The notes: generated from the sequence alone by a model not told the origin. A stretch of 5,038 nucleotides of DNA from CAMYLR01 sp039588915 (GCA_039588915.1 JBDGYV010000106.1:1-5038), one strand, 5' to 3'; positions 1-4,685 are shown, counted from the stretch's first letter. Translations and numbers: made by a program.

Positions 1-2
1 TC

Positions 3-306
3 GGGATCTTCGGGGGGGCGGAAGGCCGTACCGTGCACATGAGTGGCATGATCGAGTGGTACTCGTTCGGTCCCCCTCACTTCGCACCCGGCGTATTCAG
101 AATGAACTAGATACCACTTTTCGTACGTTGGACCGATAGACGTTCCTATGTACGGCGTGTACGTTGCACACAACAACACGCACGAGGTCTACACGAACCA
201 GTTTGGCGACTGGCTTAAGATGAAGCATAGTTTCCAAATCGTGCGGGATCCGTCGGGCTCTCTCAAGCTCGACAGGGACGAGTGGAGCTGCGTAGGGCCA
301 CAGTAA
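3..306 (+). pseudogene. C-terminal remnant of an unidentified gene, probably frameshifted
   Basis: I do not recognise this protein. Frame 3 is open from the window edge and reads GIFGGAEGRTVHMSGMIEWY and on to GVFRMN before TAG at 108-110. Frame 1 is open from 106 to TAA at 304-306 and contains MYGVYVAHNNTHEVY and a polar tail ending in EWSCVGPQ. The ATG at 148 has no Shine-Dalgarno sequence in front of it, so an independent start there is unlikely. Joining the two frames near 105-110 by dropping one base gives one smooth C-terminus rich in Tyr, Trp and His. I infer a single gene broken by a frameshift or a sequencing error. Its 5' part lies outside the window. It ends about 30 nt before a strong terminator and 75 nt before repeat A, the same arrangement as the secreted-protein gene before repeat C, so it is probably the cargo of another cassette. 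Confidence 0.4.
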
Positions 307-334
307 CGGGCAAACAAAGCGGTTGATCCGGATA

Positions 335-365
335 GGGGTGGTTCTTCGGGGCCGCCCCTCTCTTT
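335..365 (+). terminator. Intrinsic terminator with UUCG tetraloop
   Basis: Arm 335-344 (GGGGTGGTTC) pairs with 349-358 (GGGCCGCCCC) in a ten-pair stem including three G-U pairs. The loop is the stable tetraloop TTCG at 345-348. A pyrimidine-rich tail, TCTCTTT, follows. It closes the left-edge gene just before repeat A. Confidence 0.7.
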
Positions 366-380
366 ATACGTCCGTGCTGT

Positions 381-560
381 CTGAAAACTGTGCTAGTAAG
401 TGTGCTAGTTGAGTTCCGGGTTTTTACCGTACCAGGAGGCGGAGCGTTCGGCAGATAGGCGGAAAACTCAGCGGGTTTACGGCGTAATGACGAAAAACCG
501 CGTTTTGGTCCCTGCTTGACATGCAGGAGGTCACTGGTTCGAGTCCAGTGTCGCCCACCA
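381..560 (+). repeat. Repeat A: cassette-boundary (att-like) repeat ending in tRNA-Val 3' half
   Basis: First of three direct copies (with 3367-3543 and 4577-4685). It begins with two copies of TGTGCTAGT at 389-397 and 401-409, a 12-nt period. A GC-rich segment follows with GGAGGCGGAGCGTTCGGCAG and AGGCGGAAAACTC. The copy ends in tRNA-Val sequence at 510-560. The distance from the first nonamer to the tRNA block is 121 nt, the same as in repeat B, and the alignment is gapless. Known integrative elements that target tRNA genes leave such an end: recombinase-binding sites next to a tRNA 3' portion. I infer an attR-like site. The ORFs crossing it are spurious. Confidence 0.8.
510..560 (+). pseudogene. 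tRNA-Val(GAC) 3'-half remnant (att core)
   Basis: The anticodon stem is CCTGC 511-515 with GCAGG 523-527. The loop TTGACAT carries anticodon GAC at 518-520 (Val). The variable region is AGGTC, and the T arm is ACTGG 533-537, loop TTCGAGT, CCAGT 545-549. The 3' acceptor strand GTCGCCC, A73 and CCA are at 550-560. No D arm or 5' acceptor strand precedes it, so this is not a functional tRNA. It is the part of the gene that a tRNA-targeting integrase duplicates. Confidence 0.85.
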
Positions 561-681
561 TATTAACTTGCTGTTTATCACGAGATAGAGTCACATCAAA
601 GGGTGCTGGCGAGGAGACGGGAGGCTCCGTTCGCGGTTCAATGGAGGGAGCGGGACCTACCCACAACAAAGAGAGAGTTCG

Positions 682-2166
682 ATGAGTGGAGACGGCTTGC
701 CGCCAGACGCAGTCGCGCCCGTGGACGTTGAGGTCGACGTCCTGCGGAGAGCGATTCGAGAGGAATACGACACCGTCGCGCTTGATCCCGGGCGCGGCTT
801 CCACTTCCACACAGGGCGTGTCCTCGCGGAGATCGTCGGCTACCGAGACGAATGGCTGGACGGGATTCCCGAGATCGCGATCGAGCGGTTCGCGGGGACC
901 GGCAACCCGTTTGCGCTGGGACCCCTGCGGTCGGGAGAGCGTGTCGTCGACGTGGGGTGCGGCGCGGGGATCGACTCGCTGATCGCAGCCAAGATGGTCG
1001 GCCCCGAAGGTCGGGTCGTTGGGATCGACATGACACCCTCGATGCTCGAAGTGGCCCGGGCGGCTGCTGCGGAGGCCGGACTCGACCACATCGAGTTCCG
1101 CAAGGGCCTGATGGAGGATCTCCCCGTCGACGACGCGTGGGCCGACGTCGTGATCTCGAACGGCGTCCTCAACCTGACGCCCGACAAGCCGCGCGCTCTG
1201 GCCGAGATGCACCGCGTGCTGGCCCCCGGGGGCCGGCTCCAGATCGCCGACATCTTCGTCGAGCGCGCCGTTTCGGAAGAGGCAAAGCAGGACATCGATC
1301 TCTGGACCGGCTGAATCGCCGGCGCTCTGCTGGAAGCAGAGCTTCGGGCGACGATCGAGGCAGTGGGGTTCAAGGACGTCGAGATTCCGTGGCGGAAGGC
1401 GGTCTTCGAGGGGGCACCGCAGGCCTCTAGCGCGGGCAAGTTCGGCACCCAGGGCGTCATCGTCCGCGGACGCAAGGCGGTAGCTGATCTGGCCACGATT
1501 CACGGCCCCGAACCCACGAGAAGGGGACTGAGAAGGCGCGGAAAGACCATGAATCGAAAGGCTCACTGGGAACGGGTCTACAAGACCAAGGCATCAACAG
1601 AGCTGAGCTGGTATGAGGCGCACCCTGAGACTTCTCTCCGGTTGATCGCCAACGTTGGTTTGGATCGGGCAGCTAGGATCATCGACGTGGGAGGGGGCGA
1701 ATCGCTTCTCGTCGATTGGCTTCTCGACCTTGGCTTTCGGAACGTGAGCGTACTGGATGTCTCCCGCCAAGCCCTAGCGCGAGCCCAAGCCAGGCTCGCC
1801 CAGCGGCGAGACATGGTTCGATGGATCAATTGTGATGTGACGACGTTTCGAACGAAGGCAAAGTTCGATCTTTGGCACGATCGGGCCGCTTTTCATTTTC
1901 TGACTGATCCCGAGGATCAGGGGCGTTACGTCGACGCGATGAGGAGATCTCTCACACACGATGGTCATCTCATCATGGCAACGTTCTCGCTCGAGGGGCC
2001 ACCGAAGTGCAGCGGTCTGAATGTCGTGCGCTATTCCCCGCAGAGTCTCGCCCAAGAGATTGGATCGGACTTCCGGTTGGCCGAGTCGATTGACCAGGTG
2101 CATGTGACTCCTGGAGGCGCAAAGCAAGCGTTCGTTTTCTGTCGGTTCGTCCGACACGCCGCTTGA
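682..2166 (+). CDS. ArsM-like SAM methyltransferase selenoprotein (UGA = Sec211) read through into a second methyltransferase domain
   Basis: Conventional reading stops at TGA 1312-1314 after 210 residues, in the middle of the fold. The same frame then continues through IAGALLEAEL, GFKDVEIPW and APQASSAGKFGTQGVIVRG, which is the expected C-terminus of an ArsM/UbiE-type class I methyltransferase, and stays open to TGA 2164-2166. With Sec the product is 494 residues: an ArsM-like domain (1 to about 267), a basic linker, then a second methyltransferase from Met290. Motif I is VVDVGCGAG (88-96) and the ribose-binding acidic residue is in GIDMT (D116). ArsM enzymes methylate arsenite using conserved cysteines, one of them in a W-G-x-C-[IL]-x-GAL context. 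Here WTG-U-IAGAL puts Sec at that place, while the later ArsM cysteine seems to be missing. The start at 682 has a purine-rich GAGAGAG 4 nt upstream. I see no convincing promoter in 561-681. The substrate (As, Se or another thiophile) is not proven. A plain nonsense mutation is the main alternative. Confidence 0.7.
1312..1350 (+). promoter_or_regulatory. UGA selenocysteine codon with bacterial SECIS-like hairpin
   Basis: TGA at 1312-1314 is followed by a stem-loop. The upper stem is GCTCTGC 1324-1330 with GCAGAGC 1336-1342, seven perfect pairs, and the apical loop is TGGAA. The lower stem is CGCC 1317-1320 with GGCG 1347-1350. Bacterial SECIS elements lie inside the coding region just after UGA, with the apical loop roughly 16-37 nt downstream and a G among its first loop bases. 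Here the distance is 16 nt and the loop begins U-G. In E. coli, SelB binds such loops and delivers Sec-tRNA. The fit is good, but I could not compute a fold. Confidence 0.68.
1549..2166 (+). CDS. Class I SAM-dependent methyltransferase (own gene, or C-terminal domain of the Sec fusion)
   Basis: Starting at ATG 1549 this encodes 205 residues that look like a complete small class I methyltransferase. It opens with HWERVYKTKASTELSWYEAH, resembling TPMT/TehB-like enzymes that methylate thio-, seleno- or tellurium compounds. Motif I is IIDVGGGES (residues 45-53 of this domain), the acidic residue is in VLDVS, motif II is in FDLWHDRAAFHFL and motif III in THDGHLIMATFS. A possible Shine-Dalgarno (GAAGG at 1532-1536, or GGAAAG only 3 nt before ATG) would allow an independent start. 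No stop separates it from the upstream frame, so Sec readthrough would yield a fused protein. Both products could exist. Family membership is clear; the substrate is unknown. Confidence 0.8.
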   Translation: MNRKAHWERVYKTKASTELSWYEAHPETSLRLIANVGLDRAARIIDVGGGESLLVDWLLDLGFRNVSVLDVSRQALARAQARLAQRRDMVRWINCDVTTFRTKAKFDLWHDRAAFHFLTDPEDQGRYVDAMRRSLTHDGHLIMATFSLEGPPKCSGLNVVRYSPQSLAQEIGSDFRLAESIDQVHVTPGGAKQAFVFCRFVRHAA

Positions 2167-2220
2167 GTTGACGCCTTGTACCAGAACGCTGTACCAGAAT
2201 GAGTGCGTAAACGGTCCGTA

Positions 2221-2260
2221 TGGCCAGGCGGAGAACGGGGACGGTTTCCGTCTTAGGCCA
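2221..2260 (+). terminator. Possible weak terminator hairpin after the methyltransferase gene
   Basis: GACGG 2240-2244 pairs with CCGTC 2248-2252 around TTT. An outer pairing of TGGCC 2221-2225 with GGCCA 2256-2260 encloses it. There is no real U-tract, so this is only a candidate. Just upstream, TGTACCAGAA occurs twice (2177-2186 and 2190-2199). I see no convincing gene in 2167-2290. Confidence 0.25.
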
Positions 2261-2290
2261 AGCACGGGAGCCCACTACACGCCTGACTGT

Positions 2291-2320
2291 TTTACAATGG
2301 CGAGCGAGTTGCCGTATACT
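2291..2320 (+). promoter_or_regulatory. Sigma-70-type promoter of the structured RNA
   Basis: The -35 box is TTTACA (2291-2296) and the -10 box is TATACT (2315-2320), with an 18-nt spacer. Each box has five of six consensus bases. It places the start near 2326-2328, exactly at the 5' arm of the long stem downstream. This is one of the two best promoters in the window. Confidence 0.65.
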
Positions 2321-2326
2321 TTGAAG

Positions 2327-2522
2327 TGGCAGGGACGCGTTCTTAGTGACGACTGAGCCGGCGGGGGAATACGCCGGTAGCCTGACAATGCCGCGCGTCC
2401 CTGCTGAAGAGGCTCTTTTAGAGTTACTAATAGAAGGGGCTGCCAAGATCTGGTGGCTGATCGGCCTAAGCAGCGGCGCGTTCACTACGGCCACGGCTGT
2501 CATGATCTGACAGCCCTTTTTG
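2327..2522 (+). ncRNA. Structured RNA of about 195 nt, unidentified (small RNA or terminating leader)
   Basis: A promoter and a strong terminator bracket this unit. The 5' half is a junction closed by an 11-bp perfect stem: GCAGGGACGCG 2329-2339 with CGCGTCCCTGC 2394-2404. Inside are two hairpins: CTTAGT/ACTGAG with loop GACG (2342-2357), and CCGGCG/CGCCGG with loop GGGGAATA (2358-2377). The 3' half has a short CTCT/AGAG hairpin (2413-2423) and an arm joining GCTGC 2439-2443 to GCAGC 2470-2474 with an inner GATC/GATC helix. The terminator hairpin ends it. I could not match it to 6S, tmRNA, SRP RNA, RNase P RNA, tRNA-Sec or a riboswitch class. The third methyltransferase gene starts 123 nt after the terminator, so the unit could also be an attenuating leader. 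GGCTGCCAAGATC (2438-2450) could pair imperfectly with the 3' terminator arm. Small ORFs over it look non-coding. Confidence 0.6.
2495..2521 (+). terminator. Intrinsic terminator of the structured RNA
   Basis: GGCTGTCA 2495-2502 pairs perfectly with TGACAGCC 2508-2515 around loop TGATC. TTTTT follows at 2517-2521. It fixes the 3' end of the RNA and would insulate the next gene unless antiterminated. Confidence 0.85.
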
Positions 2523-2631
2523 TTTGGGGATAGAGCGCCAGCCAATCCCTGCTCTCAACCACTCACATGTTCGATGTCACTCACGTCTGGGGGATACCCG
2601 GGCGCCTGAAGCAACAATCCTTGATCACCAT

Positions 2632-2640
2632 GAGGAGAGG
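2632..2640 (+). promoter_or_regulatory. Ribosome binding site deciding the start at 2645
   Basis: GAGGAGAGG ends 4 nt before ATG 2645, with the AGGAG core 7 nt away. The upstream in-frame ATG at 2567 has no comparable site, and its extra 26 residues do not look like the family. Confidence 0.7.
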
Positions 2641-2644
2641 TCAC

Positions 2645-3283
2645 ATGGGAGGCAGCGAATCGTCGACCAATCGGTCGTATGAAGCGATCACACCCAGGTT
2701 TCAGTGGGCGAGCAAGCTCTTCGAGAGCAAGGCGCGAAGCAAGTCTCTGACACTGTCGAAGCTGCGGAACGGGTCCAACGTCCTGGTGATTGCGCCGCCG
2801 ACGGAGTTCTTCCTCCAGACCATCCTCGACGCCAACCCCGATGGTGAGAGCCACCTGCTCTGTTTCTCACAACCCCTGATAGAGAGGGCGCGGCGGGAGC
2901 AGCAGGAGCTTCGCATGGAGCCCGCCTGTCGGCTGGACCTCGGTGCGGTGAGCGCGCTGCCCTACGAGAGCCAGCACTTCGATACGCTGTTCGCGTACTG
3001 CTATCTGGACTTCCTCGCTGATGACGAAGCTAACGTCGCCGCCACCGAGCTACACAGGGTCCTGAAGGGCGGCGGCAGCCTCGTCACCACCTACCTGGAG
3101 GCACCGCGCACCGCCGTGCAGCGAGCGACCGTTGCGCTATTGACGAGCCACAGGCTCGTGTTTGGTGGGGTGAGAGTGGTCGATATGGAGCCGGCGCTGC
3201 GCGCCGCGCAGTTCTCCGACGTGTCTATCTACCATTGCCCCCAGAAGGGGCTACCCGTTGGTCTCGCCCACGCCATCGCGTGA
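2645..3283 (+). CDS. UbiE-like methyltransferase-fold protein with degraded SAM-binding motif
   Basis: The 212-residue product keeps the outline of UbiE/COQ5-type methyltransferases. There is an N-terminal segment YEAITPRFQWASKLFESKAR (12-31), a strand-loop at motif I, an acidic strand in FDTLFAYCYLDFLADD, and a LHRVLKGGGSLVTTYL stretch matching the usual 'RVLKPGG' motif. Motif I is altered. Where relatives have V-x-x-V-G-x-G-x-G or VAVGTG, this protein has VLVIAPPTEFF (46-56), so the SAM-contacting glycines are gone. The acidic residue normally ending the second strand is also absent (HLLCFSQPLI). It may be a non-catalytic paralogue, bind another ligand, or be decaying; the frame is intact and the ribosome binding site strong, so I favour a real protein. 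It is last in cassette 1, downstream of the structured RNA, and may depend on that promoter. Function unknown. Confidence 0.78.
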   Translation: MGGSESSTNRSYEAITPRFQWASKLFESKARSKSLTLSKLRNGSNVLVIAPPTEFFLQTILDANPDGESHLLCFSQPLIERARREQQELRMEPACRLDLGAVSALPYESQHFDTLFAYCYLDFLADDEANVAATELHRVLKGGGSLVTTYLEAPRTAVQRATVALLTSHRLVFGGVRVVDMEPALRAAQFSDVSIYHCPQKGLPVGLAHAIA

Positions 3284-3329
3284 CGACCCGTTTTGGCTCT
3301 TGCTCCGTCCGGATCGCGCTCTCGGGGTT

Positions 3330-3354
3330 GCGGCGGGAGTAGGACGACCGCCGC
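3330..3354 (+). terminator. Hairpin before repeat B, possible terminator
   Basis: GCGGCGG 3330-3336 pairs perfectly with CCGCCGC 3348-3354, with an 11-nt loop. The tail TTGATTCTCTTTC is only partly U-rich. Its position between the last gene and the repeat matches the stronger terminators before repeats A and C. Confidence 0.45.
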
Positions 3355-3366
3355 TTGATTCTCTTT

Positions 3367-3543
3367 CAGAATGTGCTAGTCAGTGTGCGAGTTGAGTTCC
3401 GGCATTTTGACGTATGGGACGGTGGAGCGTTCGGCAAATAGGCGGAAAACTCCGCGAATTTAAGGCGTATTGCCGAAAAAGAGCGATTCAGCCCCTGCTT
3501 GACATGCAGGAGGTCACTGGTTCGAATTCAGTGTCGCCCACCA
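3367..3543 (+). repeat. Repeat B: cassette-boundary (att-like) repeat ending in tRNA-Val 3' half
   Basis: Second copy. The nonamers are TGTGCTAGT 3372-3380 and TGTGCGAGT 3384-3392. The shared GGAGCGTTCGGCA and AGGCGGAAAACTC segments follow, then tRNA-Val sequence from 3493. It aligns gaplessly with repeat A. A hairpin GCGGA/TCCGC with loop AAAC (3442-3455) is shared with repeat C and broken in A. Substitutions are spread along the left part, so this copy has diverged rather than arisen by a recent duplication. Confidence 0.8.
3493..3543 (+). pseudogene. tRNA-Val(GAC) 3'-half remnant, second copy
   Basis: It matches the copy in repeat A at 49 of 51 positions. Both changes lie in the T arm (loop TTCGAAT, 3' stem TCAGT), and one turns a G-C pair into G-U. 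The anticodon loop TTGACAT at 3499-3505 and terminal CCA are kept, but no 5' half is present. A CGACAC/GTGTCG hairpin (3548-3566) lies just downstream, with no U-tract. Confidence 0.85.
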
Positions 3544-3691
3544 ACGCCGACACCACTTGCGTGTCGATATCGCTCATGGCACACAGATTGTTGTTTGCGG
3601 GCAGTATGTAAGAACCTGCGCTCCACAGCTCTTTCGATAGCACGGCGTGTTCACCCACCTTATCCCCTGTCAAGCAGCGATTCGGCCCAGT

Positions 3692-3720
3692 TTGACCGGC
3701 TTTCGCTCGCGTGATAGCAT
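3692..3720 (+). promoter_or_regulatory. Sigma-70-type promoter of the riboswitch and secreted-protein gene
   Basis: The -35 box is TTGACC (3692-3697) and the -10 box is TAGCAT (3715-3720), with a 17-nt spacer. Transcription would begin near 3726, just before the riboswitch aptamer. Between repeat B and this promoter (3544-3691) I see no gene. Confidence 0.6.
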
Positions 3721-3739
3721 TACAGATGCAAACCGCCTG

Positions 3740-3820
3740 GAAAAAAGCAAACCTGGCGAAAGCCGGGGACGCAAAGCTGCGGATCCTCGCTTCCTCCGCG
3801 GTGGCTGACCAGCGCCGCGA
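3740..3820 (+). promoter_or_regulatory. Cyclic di-GMP-I (GEMM) riboswitch, probable
   Basis: The core matches the GEMM-I pattern: GCAAACC at 3747-3753, a stem capped by the GAAA tetraloop (CCTGGC 3752-3757 with GCCGGG 3762-3767, loop 3758-3761), then GACGCAAAGC at 3768-3777. AGC/GCT closes this arm. The second arm has GCGGA 3779-3783 with TCCGC 3795-3799, then a GGTGGCT...AGCGCC hairpin (3800-3816) at the place of the consensus GGUAGCCGGGUUACC. This last part departs from the consensus, so ligand affinity is uncertain. The aptamer lies in the 5' leader, about 70 nt before the secreted-protein start. I see no clear terminator in the expression platform, so control may act on translation. GCAAACC also occurs once at 3728-3734. 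Confidence 0.72.
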
Positions 3821-3892
3821 AGGACAGCAAGATCGCCCAGTTGCCCCAAAGGCACTGCCCATCACTTTCCGATTATCAGCTCTGGAGGCAAC

Positions 3893-4456
3893 ATGCTTCG
3901 TATTTATTACCTTGCGCTGGTTGCACTTCTGTTCGCCTACGCCGTACCTGCAACGTTGATCGCGCAGGAGGCGGAGTACGCTTCAGAAGTGGATGTACAG
4001 ATCCATAGCGCCATGAGCGCTGGTCCGACATCCGTTTCGGCGAACGCAACGATCAAAGACTGGGGAATGAACGTGCTGAGGGAAGGCACCAACGAGTGGA
4101 CGTGCCTTCCGGATCGGCCGGACACGCCAGGGAATGACCCGTGGTGCATTACGGCTGCTTGGGGGAACTTTCTGAACGCGTACGTCAACAACATCGAGCC
4201 CACGTACACGGAAATTGGCTTCGCGTACATGCTTCAGGGTGACACCCCGGTGAGCAACAGCGATCCCTATGCAACCGAGCCGACGGGGCCAGAAGATTGG
4301 GTCACCGATGTTGGACCGCACCTGATGATTCTCCAGCCCGATGCGTCGTTGCTGGAGAACATCTCGACCGATCACTTGAATGGCGGACCATGGGTGATGT
4401 GGCCCGACACTCCCTACGCACACATCATGATCCCGCTGGAGAGCCGAGGTCATTAG
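3893..4456 (+). CDS. Small secreted protein of unknown function
   Basis: The 187-residue product begins with a signal peptide: MLR, a hydrophobic run (about 4-24) and probable cleavage around PATLIAQ-EAEY. The mature part has a GTNEWTCLPDRPDTPGNDP segment with Cys71 and Cys85, a possible disulfide pair. It also has a GFAYMLQGDTPVSNSDPYAT segment, a GPHLMIL strand and a C-terminal WPDTPYAHIMIPL. I recall similar uncharacterised exported proteins with 'GTNxxTC-PD-PxTPGNDP' and 'PYAHxMxP', but know of no function. No enzyme motif is evident. The start is supported by TGGAGG at 3883-3888, 4 nt before ATG, and by the signal peptide. The gene stands alone in cassette 2, apparently under c-di-GMP riboswitch control, which would suit a surface or lifestyle-switch role (inference). 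A strong terminator follows. Confidence 0.88.
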   Translation: MLRIYYLALVALLFAYAVPATLIAQEAEYASEVDVQIHSAMSAGPTSVSANATIKDWGMNVLREGTNEWTCLPDRPDTPGNDPWCITAAWGNFLNAYVNNIEPTYTEIGFAYMLQGDTPVSNSDPYATEPTGPEDWVTDVGPHLMILQPDASLLENISTDHLNGGPWVMWPDTPYAHIMIPLESRGH

Positions 4457-4526
4457 CGGGCGAGCGCGCTAGCGCTGGTCTCCTCGGTGATGCGTGGGAT
4501 TGTGCTGATTCCGATCGTTGTTTTTT

Positions 4527-4556
4527 GGGGCGGCTCGTTTCGGGCCGCCCCTTTTT
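4527..4556 (+). terminator. Intrinsic terminator of the secreted-protein gene
   Basis: GGGGCGGC 4527-4534 pairs perfectly with GCCGCCCC 4544-4551, and TTTTT follows at 4552-4556. It resembles the terminator before repeat A in its GGGG...CCGCCCC arms. It also lies just before a repeat. Confidence 0.88.
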
Positions 4557-4576
4557 CGAGTGCCCCGTGCAACTCA

Positions 4577-4685
4577 CTGAAAGCTGTGCTAGTAAGTGTG
4601 CGAGTTCAGTTCCGGCTTTTTGCCGTATCAGGAGGCGGGGCGTTCGGCAGATAGGCGGAAAACTCCGCGGAATTACGGCATAAAG
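4577..4685 (+). repeat. Repeat C: boundary repeat lacking the tRNA part
   Basis: Third copy, gapless against A and B from TGTGCTAGT 4585-4593 and TGTGCGAGT 4597-4605 to GGCATAA at 4677-4683. Similarity then stops: no tRNA-Val sequence follows, and the peptidase terminator begins within about 40 nt. The hairpin GCGGA/TCCGC (4655-4668) and an inverted repeat TGCCGTA 4621-4627 / TACGGCA 4674-4680 are intact. I infer the oldest, right-hand end of the array, with its core lost or never present. Confidence 0.75.

Noticed and set aside
387..458. Short open frame in the repeats (VLVSV...GGAFGR/K then TAG) as a conserved peptide or integrase tail
   Set aside because: Changes between the copies fall on all codon positions and no start or ribosome binding site is present. 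Constraint on DNA sites explains it better.
510..560. Complete functional tRNA gene
   Set aside because: The anticodon and T arms are present, but no 5' acceptor strand or D arm precedes them here or at 3493.
424..1566. Long minus-strand open frame whose protein contains GDTGLEPVTSCMSSR
   Set aside because: It is antisense to the methyltransferase gene, and that peptide is the reverse translation of the tRNA-Val 3' half. A similar spurious frame occurs over repeat B (3488-3865).
2168..2356. Small plus-strand ORF of 62 codons after the second methyltransferase
   Set aside because: It lacks a ribosome binding site, has no recognisable features, and runs through the promoter and 5' stem of the structured RNA.
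2327..2522. tRNA-Sec (selC) or 6S RNA accompanying the selenoprotein gene
   Set aside because: There is no T-arm TTCRANTC or CCA end for tRNA-Sec. The 5' end pairs internally instead of with the 3' end as in 6S RNA.
381..4685. Integron attC sites
   Set aside because: A GTTRRRY-like GTTGAGT occurs in A and B but is lost in C, and no matching RYYYAAC partner was found. The tRNA 3' ends point to a tRNA-targeting recombinase.
381..4685. CRISPR array
   Set aside because: The repeats are far too long and are separated by kilobase-scale gene cargo.
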